Below, one piece after another: positions 1 to 7,972 of a DNA stretch of 28,460 nucleotides (its first letter is position 1; the number at the start of each line of letters is the position of its first letter). Both the position numbers and the translations under genes were made by a program. The notes beneath the pieces were generated by a model. That model searched no databases, was not told the DNA's origin, and was given only the letters and a program-made list of their open reading frames with translations. The stretch spans positions 1 to 28,460 of the forward strand of contig NZ_CAADXO010000028.1 of NCBI RefSeq assembly GCF_900753045.1. Reading direction: 5' to 3'. This DNA comes from an uncultured Phascolarctobacterium sp. (lineage in GTDB: Bacteria > Bacillota > Negativicutes > Acidaminococcales > Acidaminococcaceae).

Positions 1-799
1 GACGTGTGCCCATGCTGATTACAGGCGAGAAGCCGACACCGGCGCAGATATTGCCCGTATCGCCCACATGGTTATACAAGCGCTCCATCTCCGCAGCCAA
101 GGTACGGATTAACCACGCACGGTAAGGCACCTCTGCCTCTGAGCATTTTTCTACAGCCTGACAAAAGCTCAGCGTATTGGCAACGCTGCAGGCACCGCAG
201 ATGCGTTCTACAATCGGCAGCGCCTCCATCGGTGTCAGTCCTTCGACAGCCTTTTCAATGCCGCGGTGGGTAAAGAACAGCTTGGCATCCAGCTGCAGCA
301 TAGCCTCACCGGCCTGGCTGAAACGGAAATGACCGGGCTCGATGATGCCTGCGTGAATCGGACCTACAGGAACCTCAAAAAGGCCTTCGCCCTGAGAGGT
401 AAGCATTTCGTATTCACGATGTCCGCGTGCATCATAATCCTTGGGATATTTTTTCAGCAGCGGATGGAAGCCTTCGGGAAAGCTCTCATGCAGCACCAGC
501 GGACGCATATCCGGGTGTCCCTGCGGATCGAAGCCGAACATATCATGCAGCTCGCGCTCATACCAGGCAGCAGCCGGCAGCAGCGTAGTCAGTGACTGAT
601 ATTCCAGCGGACCGTCCGCGGGAAACGGAGCCTTCAAAACATCGATATCGCGTTTGGCAGCATTATAGAACAGGCAGTAGATGGCCAGACCGCCGCCCTG
701 CAGCGTTTCGTCTGCGCCAAACATAGCAGCCAGCGGACGCTTGCCGCTATCGCTGCAGATATTGGCAGCACCACGCAAATTTTCCGGTTTAACTAGCAT
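1..799 (-). CDS. hyfG: Hydrogenase-4-like large subunit HyfG/HycE (partial, N-terminal 266 aa)
   Basis: This is the catalytic [NiFe] large subunit of a membrane-bound group 4 hydrogenase; the gene runs off the left edge, so only the N-terminal part is visible. It starts at ATG 799-797, and its GGAGG ribosome binding site overlaps the end of hyfF, whose stop is 4 bp upstream. Residues 1 to about 115 form a NuoC-like 30 kDa domain with the signature WYERELHDMFGF, fused to a NuoD/HycE-like domain. The N-terminal nickel-binding motif ERICGAC is present, so both cysteines of the first CxxC are kept; this distinguishes it from complex I NuoD, which has lost them. Four residues after the second cysteine, where hydrogenases normally have His, there is Asn (CSVAN). 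The C-terminal nickel ligands lie outside the window. The family assignment is strong; the exact subgroup is not determinable here. Confidence 0.92.
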   Translation of the reverse strand, partial: MLVKPENLRGAANICSDSGKRPLAAMFGADETLQGGGLAIYCLFYNAAKRDIDVLKAPFPADGPLEYQSLTTLLPAAAWYERELHDMFGFDPQGHPDMRPLVLHESFPEGFHPLLKKYPKDYDARGHREYEMLTSQGEGLFEVPVGPIHAGIIEPGHFRFSQAGEAMLQLDAKLFFTHRGIEKAVEGLTPMEALPIVERICGACSVANTLSFCQAVEKCSEAEVPYRAWLIRTLAAEMERLYNHVGDTGNICAGVGFSPVISMGTR

Positions 800-803
800 T
801 ATC

Positions 804-2279
804 TCAGCCTCCTATAATCCGCACAGCCTGGTTCAGCAGATTGTTGAGCCAGGGAATATTTTCAAAGCCGGCGCCCACTACGCAGGTCAAAAGCAGCAGT
901 GCTGCCAGCACCGGTACGTCGGTTACGCCCAGCAAATCGCCCAAGGGCTGACGCTTTGATTTATCGCACAGCATACGCATACCATGGTACAAAATACCGA
1001 TTAAAACACCGGCCAGCAGGATAATCAGCAGACTGCCTGCTACCCAATGTCCCTCACGGAACATGGACGCCATAATGTAAAACTTACTGAAGAAAAGTCC
1101 CATCGGCGGCAGGCCCAAAATACCCAGCATACCGGTAAGCCAGAAGGTTGCGGTATGCGGTACATCCTTAATCATACCGTGAATACGCATCATATTACGT
1201 GTCTGATATTCCTGGATAATCGTACCGGCAATATAGAACAGAACAAACTTAATCATCGCATGGCTGTACATATGCAGCATCACAGCCTTCAGGGAAAAAG
1301 CGGAAAAGACGCCGATACCGGCAACCATAATGCCGATGTTTTCCATAGAGGAATACGCCAGAATACGCTTAACGTCGCGCTGTACAACAACGAACGGCAC
1401 TGCAATCGCCACAGTCAGCACAGCAAAGAACAGCAGCATGCTGCTCATCATCGCAGCGCCTGCTGTCGGCAGCAGGATAACCAGATTACGCAGCAATACA
1501 TAAATAGCACAGCTGCAGAGCGCACCGCTCAGCATACCGCTGGTCAGTGACGGAGCCTCGGCATAGGCATCAGGCAGCCAGGTATGCATCGGCGCCATGC
1601 CTGCCTTGGTACCGTAGCCAATAACGATAAACAGCATTGCCAGCTTAGTCATAGCCGGGTTCAGGCTGTTGGCATGCTCATGCAGATACAGCCAGCTGAG
1701 TGCCTTTTCGCCGCCCAAAGCATCAAGCTGCGCATAATACAGCACCAGTGTGCCCAAAAGTGCCAGGCAGATGCCGACGGTACAAACCATGATATATTTC
1801 CACGTTGCTTCCAGAGCAGCACGGGTGAATTTAAAGGAAATGAGCAGCGCACTGATTAAGGTAGTCGCTTCGATGGCAACCCACATCAGGCCCAGGTTTT
1901 TTACCAGCAGTACGATGAACATCGTCCAGCAGAAAAGCTGCATCAGCGCAAAGTAGCGGCCGGTCTGCAGCTGCTCGCCCTTGAGCACGCCGCAGCGCTC
2001 TTCACGCGTAAGATAATTACGCGCAGTCCAGGTTGCAGCCAGATAAAGTGTGGTAATAATAATGATTACCCACATATTCAGCGCATCAATGTAAAAATAA
2101 TCATCAACATAGGGCACAGCAGGATTAAAGGACTTTGCCATCAGCGCCACGCACACACCTACCGCAGTTGCCGTCAGGCGGTGTAGCCAATGCAGGATAT
2201 TATTGCCGAAGCCCGCAGCCAGTGCCAGCACCGCGCACAAGGGTGGCAGGCATAACAGTATCAAAATATATGTTAACAT
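804..2279 (-). CDS. hyfF: Hydrogenase-4 component F-like antiporter subunit
   Basis: A 491-residue polytopic membrane protein of the NuoN/NuoM/Mrp antiporter family, resembling HyfF. In Hyf-type hydrogenases this subunit is thought to translocate protons or sodium ions, driven by electron flow to the [NiFe] site. Visible features are many hydrophobic helices from residue 1 onward and the family-typical stretches MAPMHTWLPDAYAEAPS and VKRILAYSSMENIGIM, with the conserved Lys of the loop (KAGMAPMHTWLP) and Glu (EATT near residue 138). It starts at ATG 2279, 8 bp after hyfE, and is followed by hyfG after 4 bp, so it is translationally packed in one operon. The length is close to the roughly 520 residues of E. 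coli HyfF. Confidence 0.93.
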   Translation of the reverse strand: MLTYILILLCLPPLCAVLALAAGFGNNILHWLHRLTATAVGVCVALMAKSFNPAVPYVDDYFYIDALNMWVIIIITTLYLAATWTARNYLTREERCGVLKGEQLQTGRYFALMQLFCWTMFIVLLVKNLGLMWVAIEATTLISALLISFKFTRAALEATWKYIMVCTVGICLALLGTLVLYYAQLDALGGEKALSWLYLHEHANSLNPAMTKLAMLFIVIGYGTKAGMAPMHTWLPDAYAEAPSLTSGMLSGALCSCAIYVLLRNLVILLPTAGAAMMSSMLLFFAVLTVAIAVPFVVVQRDVKRILAYSSMENIGIMVAGIGVFSAFSLKAVMLHMYSHAMIKFVLFYIAGTIIQEYQTRNMMRIHGMIKDVPHTATFWLTGMLGILGLPPMGLFFSKFYIMASMFREGHWVAGSLLIILLAGVLIGILYHGMRMLCDKSKRQPLGDLLGVTDVPVLAALLLLTCVVGAGFENIPWLNNLLNQAVRIIGG

Positions 2280-2287
2280 TACATCCC

Positions 2288-2917
2288 CTACCCTTTCAGC
2301 TTGTCCAGCACATTTGTATCCGTCGTTTTAAACGACAGACGCAGACGCGAGGTTAGAATAACAAGAATAACAACAGCAATCAGCACATCAAGGAAAATAC
2401 CCAGCTCGATAATCAGCGGCAAGCCTTCGGTCATAATCAGGCCGAGCAGATAAATGCCGTTTTCCAAGGTAATCAGGCCGATCATCTGCATAATGGCACG
2501 GCTGCGCATAACAATCAGCGCGAGGCCTGTCATAATCATAAACATAGAAGTCGCCAGAATATCGCGGCCCTCTGCCTGCGGCAGCAGACCGTCAATTACC
2601 ATGTAGCCGAGTGCCAGACTGCAGGCTGCAAAAGCAGTGGAATAGTTAACATTGATATCGCTGACAATTTCACGCTCATCGCGCAGCTGATTTACCACGC
2701 GCAAAATAGCGTAAGGAATAAAGAGCACCTTAACGGCAATTGTCAGCACACCGGGCAGCCAGGCATGCAAACCGCTGCCATGGCTCATGCCTACGACAAG
2801 GCAGGCTGCCGCAATCAGCGCAGACTGCAGCGCCAGGCACAGAGTTGCACGGCGCAGCTCCACAAAGCGCGTCTGCAGGAAAACGATAAACATTAAACTT
2901 ACAACCAAATATTCCAT
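2288..2917 (-). CDS. hyfE: Hydrogenase-4 component E (NuoK-like membrane subunit)
   Basis: A 209-residue integral membrane protein resembling HyfE, which carries a NuoK-like C-terminal half. About six hydrophobic segments can be seen. The C-terminal part contains acidic residues buried in membrane helices (LITLENGIYL and IIELGIFLDVL), as in NuoK-type subunits where they form part of the ion path. A good AAGGAGGT ribosome binding site precedes the ATG, 10 bp after hyfC. The position between hyfC and hyfF matches the E. coli hyf order except that no hyfD lies in front of it. Confidence 0.9.
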   Translation of the reverse strand: MEYLVVSLMFIVFLQTRFVELRRATLCLALQSALIAAACLVVGMSHGSGLHAWLPGVLTIAVKVLFIPYAILRVVNQLRDEREIVSDINVNYSTAFAACSLALGYMVIDGLLPQAEGRDILATSMFMIMTGLALIVMRSRAIMQMIGLITLENGIYLLGLIMTEGLPLIIELGIFLDVLIAVVILVILTSRLRLSFKTTDTNVLDKLKG

Positions 2918-2927
2918 CGTTACCTCC

Positions 2928-3818
2928 TTACTGTGCCACTACTGCCAACAGCAGCATCAGGCCCGCTGCAGCCAGATATACACGCACCTTGAAAAGGCGC
3001 ATCTTATTGTTCAACGTTTCTACCACGCCTACTGCTACCGCACCGATAAGCACCTTCAGCACTACCGGCAAATCAAGCGGCAGATACAGCATAGCGAAAA
3101 GCACCAAGAATACCAGCAGCTTGAGCTGGCTTGCCCAATGGATGAGCGCCAGCAGACGGCCGGAATATTCCAGTGTCATACATTCATGGATCATCGTCAG
3201 CTCCAGATGCGTATCGGGGTTATCAACCGGGATACGGCTGTTTTCTGCGAGCAGCACCAGGAAGAAGGCAATGCAGGTCAGCACGCCTGCTACCGTCAGA
3301 TTGACCTCATCCATACGCAGGCTCATGCCTGCCAGCGAAGTGCTGTTGGTATGCAGCACGTTGGAAAGCACGGCCAGCATTACCACAGGCTCAACGAAGG
3401 CTGCCACGTAAACCTCACGGCTGCCGCCCATACCGCCGAAGGCGGTGGCTGCATCCATCGAGGAAACTGCCATAAAGAAGCGTCCCAAGGCCAACAGATA
3501 TACAAATACAAAAACGTCGCCGAAGCCGGCCTGACCGCCTAAGAAGCCCGGCAGCATGCAGGCTGCCGCAAAGGTCGTCAGAAAATATACGCAGGGTGAC
3601 AGACGGAAGGTGATGCTTGTATAAGGAGTAAGCATAGTAGGCTTGCCCCACCATTTGCGGATATCGTAATATTCCTGCCAGATGCTGCTGCCGATACGGT
3701 TCTGCATCCAGGCCTTTACCTTTTTAACAATGCCGGTTACCAGCGGAGCGCACAAAAGCAGCAAAACTGCCTGCGCCATACCGAGGGCCAGCTGTAATAA
3801 TTCATTCTCTAAAATCAT
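2928..3818 (-). CDS. hyfC: Hydrogenase-4 component C (NuoH-like membrane subunit)
   Basis: A 296-residue NuoH/HycD/HyfC-family protein that anchors the soluble hydrogenase module to the membrane arm. The family's cytoplasmic loop is recognisable at about residues 50-65 (EYYDIRKWWGKPTM), and so is the acidic loop near residues 195-215 (IPVDNPDTHLELTMIHE), which lies near the quinone-like cavity in complex I relatives. About eight transmembrane segments are visible. Its ATG overlaps the hyfB stop as ATGA, a sign of translational coupling. The length equals that of typical HyfC (about 315) minus a short C-terminal piece. Confidence 0.92.
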   Translation of the reverse strand: MILENELLQLALGMAQAVLLLLCAPLVTGIVKKVKAWMQNRIGSSIWQEYYDIRKWWGKPTMLTPYTSITFRLSPCVYFLTTFAAACMLPGFLGGQAGFGDVFVFVYLLALGRFFMAVSSMDAATAFGGMGGSREVYVAAFVEPVVMLAVLSNVLHTNSTSLAGMSLRMDEVNLTVAGVLTCIAFFLVLLAENSRIPVDNPDTHLELTMIHECMTLEYSGRLLALIHWASQLKLLVFLVLFAMLYLPLDLPVVLKVLIGAVAVGVVETLNNKMRLFKVRVYLAAAGLMLLLAVVAQ

Positions 3819-5788
3819 TTATAAAGCGCCCCCCATACCAGTACCAACATCATTGCTACCATAACATAGGCAACATATAAACGCACACTGCCCTGCTGCA
3901 AACGGCGCAGGAAGTTGGAAATACTTACAAAATGCTTCTGCAGCGGCTGATAAAGCTTTTCCGTAATCATATCGGGAATTTCCAGCTTGTAGGAAAGCTG
4001 ACGGCCGAAGTAAGCATGCTCCTTGCGCATGTAGGTTACCTGACGCTTAGGCTTCAGCAGATAATCGAACGCACGGCGTACAGGCTTACTGAAGCCGGTT
4101 GCGGAATACTGCTGACGCTGCGTCGGATAGGTACCGCAGTTCCAGGTAACATCCTCCACAACAAAGCAGTCCTTAACAGCCAGCCACAGTACTGCTCCCA
4201 GCACCAGCAGCAAAGCCAGCAGCAGCAGCGGCTTGTAGCAGACTGCAGTACCGACACCGGCCCACGCCAGATTGATACCGAAGGCATCAAGTGTGACAGG
4301 CATGCCCAGCGCCAGCATTGCTGCACGTACAACAGGCAGCGGATAAAGACCGCAAGCAACAACTAAAACAGATGCAACGCCCATAGCAGCGAGCATAAAT
4401 TTATCGGATTCGTGCGCATGCTCCACAATTTCACTGCGAGCACGGCCCAGGAAGGTGATGCCGAAAAAGCGTACAAAGCAGCCGAGAGCCAGTGCTCCGG
4501 TAAAGCCCAGCAGAACAAAGGACACCGCCGTCCACAGGCGGATATCCTGACCTGCGCAGCTTGTGCCCAGGCTGATAAAGCTCTGCAGCACCAGCCATTC
4601 ACCGGTAAAGCCGTTCGTCAGCGGAATAGCGGCGAGTGCCAGCGAGCCTACGAAAGCAAAAACAGCGGTATACGGCATTTTGCGTGCCAGGCCGCCGAAC
4701 AGCTCCAGGTTCTTGCTGCCGGTGCCGTGCATAATGCTGCCGGCACACATAAACATCAGCACCTTCATAATGCTGTGGTTAAAGGCATGCACCAACGCAG
4801 CCACAAAGCCCAGCATATAAAAGCTGCTGCCGGAAGCCTTCATCAGCATACCGCAGCCGAAGGCAGCAAAAATTACGCCCATATTTTCCACGGAGGAGTA
4901 AGCAAGCACGCGCTTGATATCCGTTTCCATCTGAGCATAGAGCACGCCCAAAAATGCGGATACTACGCCTGCCAGCAGCACAATAACGCACCACCAGTAA
5001 TTCCAGGCAGGCAAAAAACTGAACATAAAACGTCCGAAGCCGTAAAGCGCAATCTTCAGCATAACACCGCTCATCAGCGCGGAAACGTGACTGGATGCTG
5101 CCGGATGCGCCTTAGGAAGCCACACATGCAGCGGCACCAGACCGGCCTTCAAAGCAAAGCCGGCAAAGGCACAGACAAAAACAAGATGCTGCCAGCTGCC
5201 ATCCAGCGTATTCTTGGCCATAGCAGCAAAGCTGAAGCCCTCGCTGGCAGAGCCTGTCAGCAAAAAGGCAATCATAATCGCCGCCGTACCTACGCTGGTC
5301 ATAACCAGATACTGATAGGCAGCATTCCAGGTAGTACGCTTTTCGGATTCATGGTTAACCAGCATAAAGGAGGCTACGGCCATAATTTCCCAGAAAAGCA
5401 GGAAGCTGAAGGCATCGCCGGCCAACAGCACCAGTACCATAGACATGATGAACAGGCACCACATGCCGCCCAAAAGACGCAGACGGCTGCCCTCATAACC
5501 ACGCGCATAACCAAGCGCGTACAGGCTGGTAACAACACCGGCGATACCGGTCAAAAGCAGAAAGACTGCGCTCCAGCCATCGCAGCCTAAAGAATACGAG
5601 CCCCAGGTCAGGGGTGCGGGGCTCACGCCGCCGAAAAGCAGCAGGCCTGCCGCATAAGCGCAGACAGCGCTGCCAAAAAGGGCAGCGCTGTTAGCAAGCC
5701 AGTGTGCAGCACGCTGCATGCCGTGGGGAAGCAGCATGGTTAATACGCCGATGCCATAGAAGCCAACAGCCACTAAAAACATTTCCAT
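3815..5788 (-). CDS. hyfB: Hydrogenase-4 component B (NuoL/M-like antiporter subunit)
   Basis: The first gene of the operon encodes a 657-residue polytopic subunit of the NuoL/HyfB antiporter family, presumed to pump ions. Family stretches include FWEIMAVASFMLVNHE at about residue 145, KAGLVPLHVWLPKAHP and IKRVLAYSSVENMGV. The C-terminal domain (about 560-640) is the long hydrophilic extension typical of HyfB/HycC, with WNCG and a lateral-helix-like region. The reading frame is open from a GTG at 5824, but the ATG at 5788 is preferred: AGGTGA lies 4-5 bases before it and the protein then begins directly with a membrane helix. A promoter lies 50-80 bases upstream. Confidence 0.92.
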   Translation of the reverse strand: MEMFLVAVGFYGIGVLTMLLPHGMQRAAHWLANSAALFGSAVCAYAAGLLLFGGVSPAPLTWGSYSLGCDGWSAVFLLLTGIAGVVTSLYALGYARGYEGSRLRLLGGMWCLFIMSMVLVLLAGDAFSFLLFWEIMAVASFMLVNHESEKRTTWNAAYQYLVMTSVGTAAIMIAFLLTGSASEGFSFAAMAKNTLDGSWQHLVFVCAFAGFALKAGLVPLHVWLPKAHPAASSHVSALMSGVMLKIALYGFGRFMFSFLPAWNYWWCVIVLLAGVVSAFLGVLYAQMETDIKRVLAYSSVENMGVIFAAFGCGMLMKASGSSFYMLGFVAALVHAFNHSIMKVLMFMCAGSIMHGTGSKNLELFGGLARKMPYTAVFAFVGSLALAAIPLTNGFTGEWLVLQSFISLGTSCAGQDIRLWTAVSFVLLGFTGALALGCFVRFFGITFLGRARSEIVEHAHESDKFMLAAMGVASVLVVACGLYPLPVVRAAMLALGMPVTLDAFGINLAWAGVGTAVCYKPLLLLALLLVLGAVLWLAVKDCFVVEDVTWNCGTYPTQRQQYSATGFSKPVRRAFDYLLKPKRQVTYMRKEHAYFGRQLSYKLEIPDMITEKLYQPLQKHFVSISNFLRRLQQGSVRLYVAYVMVAMMLVLVWGALYK

Positions 5789-5844
5789 TTCATCACCTAC
5801 ACATAAAAATTTCAACTTCTTCACAAAAATGACATGTATCGTTA

Positions 5845-5872
5845 ATTATAACACATTTGTTGATTGTGTAAA
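5845..5872 (-). promoter_or_regulatory. Probable sigma-70 promoter of the hyf operon
   Basis: On the minus strand TTTACA (5872-5867) and TATAAT (5850-5845) are separated by 16 bases. Transcription would start near 5838, giving a leader of about 50 nt before hyfB. The hexamers match consensus well, but the start is inferred. Confidence 0.65.
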
Positions 5873-5893
5873 AGCAAATTACTGTTAAGAATA

Positions 5894-5936
5894 CAAAAAA
5901 ATACACCGAACCTGCAGAAAATCCACAGATTCGGTG
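5894..5936 (-). terminator. Intrinsic terminator upstream of the hyf promoter
   Basis: On the minus strand CACCGAA (5936-5930) pairs with TTCGGTG (5910-5904); an inner CTG/CAG extends the stem, and TATTTTTTTG follows. It would end the transcript entering from the structured RNA region at 5950-6160 before the hyf promoter. Confidence 0.7.
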
Positions 5937-5939
5937 GTT

Positions 5940-6165
5940 TATAATAAGGCTTCGGCATCAAAGCGGTATATTATCAAAATAAAATTCTATAGTTAGCTGT
6001 TGGTGCAGTCATGTATAATAGCGTGTTCATGATTAGCTTGGTAAACGTGTGCCGTGTGACGGCCGAAACCGAAGTAAGCAGGTACGATCTTTAGCCTGCC
6101 GCCGTCTTAATAGCGTTTACCTTCAGGACAGCTTTAAAACTGTCAATTCTGCTTAAGCATTTCTT
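5940..6165 (-). ncRNA. Candidate structured RNA between a hypothetical gene and the hyf operon
   Basis: There is no convincing ORF here, but there are three nested perfect stems: GGTAAACG (6040-6047) with CGTTTACC (6114-6121), GACGGC (6058-6063) with GCCGTC near 6103, and GCAGG (6078-6082) with CCTGC near 6096. Next to them is GACAG...CTGTC at 6127-6144. The minus strand has a possible promoter TTGGAT-16-TATAAG (about 6193-6166), and a terminator follows at 5894-5936, giving a transcript of about 265 nt. The plus strand has a TATAAT at 6014-6019 but no good -35. The stems are also symmetric on the plus strand, so the direction is uncertain. I do not recognise the class: it does not show the motifs of 6S, SRP, tmRNA, RNase P or the common riboswitches. 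Confidence 0.4.
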
Positions 6166-6229
6166 ATAGTTAGAAAATCTATTTATCCAATATATCTGCC
6201 CTGAGCTTCTGCCATATTATCTTTTACAA

Positions 6230-6922
6230 TTATTTACCTTGCAGCTCCTCAAAGTGCTCATAAATATAATCTAGGTTGGCCGTAATCGGGAAAGCAGGCT
6301 CCGCAGCAGGATTCAGTCTGCTCATCAGGGCCGCCGCCTCAATCATATCGCTCAAATCAGCGGTATAGGCACGTATTCTGTTATATTCGGCTTTGGCTGC
6401 CTCCACAACTCCCGGCAGGGGCTTGGTAACCGTAGTAACAGTATATTCCGCAGACAGCTTTTCGTTATTGCTGCTGAAAGTAATCTCATTTACGGAATTA
6501 CGTTCCTCCTCCTTTAGGGAACCCAACACCTCATATATCGTCAAAGTGGCACGCAAATCGTTGGCATAAATCACAGCTGCATCATAGCTGAATTTCTCCT
6601 CACCGATTTGCATTTCGTTTTTGCAGTCGGCAATAGCCTGCGCCAGCTTTCTGCGGCAAACGGCCAGGTAGCTGTAAATTTTCAGCAGCTTCGGCAGCTC
6701 GTAGCCCTGAACATTCAAGCTCTTTTTAATTTTAACCTCGTCCTGATAATTACGTTCTTCGGTAGGAAACAAATAATTCAATTCCGAGCGCTTATGAATA
6801 TCCTTAACCTCGCAAAACTTTGCGGGAAGCAAAGCGGCACTGCTGCCCAAATTACCGGAAACAAGCTCATCCATGATATTTTTGATTGCTTTTTGATATT
6901 GAAAGGCTTTTTTTAAGTTCAT
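6230..6922 (-). CDS. Hypothetical protein, 230 aa
   Basis: I do not recognise this protein. It is soluble, with no signal peptide or membrane segment. A charged, helix-rich N-terminal half (about residues 1-110) is followed by a beta-like stretch (about 140-165, rich in T, V and S) and a helical C-terminus. The frame is open from a GTG at 6931, but the ATG at 6922 is preferred because AGAGGTG sits 6 bases before it. It follows two WYL regulators on the same strand but has its own promoter between, so it may not be in their operon. A function cannot be assigned. Confidence 0.8.
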   Translation of the reverse strand: MNLKKAFQYQKAIKNIMDELVSGNLGSSAALLPAKFCEVKDIHKRSELNYLFPTEERNYQDEVKIKKSLNVQGYELPKLLKIYSYLAVCRRKLAQAIADCKNEMQIGEEKFSYDAAVIYANDLRATLTIYEVLGSLKEEERNSVNEITFSSNNEKLSAEYTVTTVTKPLPGVVEAAKAEYNRIRAYTADLSDMIEAAALMSRLNPAAEPAFPITANLDYIYEHFEELQGK

Positions 6923-6971
6923 ATGCTGCACCTCTTTCTTGCATCATCAGCTCTGTATTTCGTTTACGTTC

Positions 6972-7000
6972 ATCTTACAAGCTAATAATACAACAGCCAA
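6972..7000 (-). promoter_or_regulatory. Promoter of the 230-aa hypothetical gene
   Basis: TTGGCT (7000-6995), 17 bases, TAAGAT (6977-6972) on the minus strand. It lies about 50 bases upstream of the ATG at 6922 and inside the gap after the WYL gene stop at 7043. Confidence 0.55.
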
Positions 7001-7042
7001 GCCTTTTTATCATGGAAAAAAAGTTGCGCACCTACCGAAATA

Positions 7043-7972
7043 TTACTCCTTCGTCCGCAGCGCCAGCTGCTTACGCAGCCTGTGGCGCAGCAGCTCAATA
7101 AAGCCTGCCGGCTCCTGCACCCGCAGCAACGGTCCGAAGGATAAAATACGGATAACCATTTCCGTTTCATCACTTTTGTTATACATCAGCTGCAGCCTGT
7201 AATGCTTTTCATCCAAGCGTTCCGTTATCTTTTCCAGATGCGAAAAATGCAGCATCGCCCGCTCCAGAGCATTGCGCTCGTCCGTCAGCAGGACGGTAAC
7301 CGCACAGCGCTCCGGCTCCAGCAGCATGCAGGCTTCTTCTCCCGTCTGCTCCAGCAGTTTGCAGCTTTTGATGCGCCCCACATTAACGTAATGCAGATGG
7401 CGCTCGCACACTGCCTTCAGACGGAACTTGTCATCCTTCGCCGAATATTCCAGCTGCAGCGGCAGATATTCCTTCCGCACGCTCTCGTTTTTGCCACTGA
7501 TAAAGCTGATTTCTACTCTGCGCTTTTCCGTTATCGCCTGCAGCAGCAAGCGAAAATGCTGCTTATACTCGGGAGCATCATAATTATCACCATCGCTGTA
7601 ACGGTCGAAATAGACAAACTGCTCCTCGCTGAACAGAGGCTCCACATCCTCCAGTCCGCTGCAGTCTACATCAAAAATCTGCAGCCGCTTATCCGTAAGC
7701 AGGCTTTTCAGCCAACGACGCTGCAACGTTGTCAACGGCATCGCCGGCGCATGCTTTAGCGGCGTAGTCATATCCTTCTGCAATAATGGCCAGCTTCCGT
7801 CCTGCAGTGCCTTGGGAATGGTCAGGCAGCTGTCGGCAAAGGCCTGCTCCCGCACCAACAGCTCCAAGCTGTCCTTCGTCAGCTGCTTTTCCTGTGCCTG
7901 CCGCAGAATACTGCTCACAACATTAAAATAGGTGCCGTATATTTCGTTAAAAAAGCTGTCATTCTTCGCCAT
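7043..7972 (-). CDS. WYL-domain protein, probable transcriptional regulator (second of a pair)
   Basis: A 309-residue protein with a WYL domain in its C-terminal half (about residues 165-230: YLPLQLEYSAKDDKFRLKAV and YVNVGRIKSCKLL), followed by the usual C-terminal extension ending in a helix with RHRLRKQLALR. WYL domains act as ligand or nucleic-acid sensors in many bacterial regulators, some linked to defence or DNA damage; no such role is shown here. The N-terminal part lacks an obvious winged helix. The ATG at 7972 (MAKNDSFF) is chosen over an upstream ATG at 8020 because AGGAGGT precedes it; it overlaps the end of the other WYL gene by 14 bases, so the two are translationally coupled and may form a heteromer. 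Confidence 0.85.
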   Translation of the reverse strand: MAKNDSFFNEIYGTYFNVVSSILRQAQEKQLTKDSLELLVREQAFADSCLTIPKALQDGSWPLLQKDMTTPLKHAPAMPLTTLQRRWLKSLLTDKRLQIFDVDCSGLEDVEPLFSEEQFVYFDRYSDGDNYDAPEYKQHFRLLLQAITEKRRVEISFISGKNESVRKEYLPLQLEYSAKDDKFRLKAVCERHLHYVNVGRIKSCKLLEQTGEEACMLLEPERCAVTVLLTDERNALERAMLHFSHLEKITERLDEKHYRLQLMYNKSDETEMVIRILSFGPLLRVQEPAGFIELLRHRLRKQLALRTKE

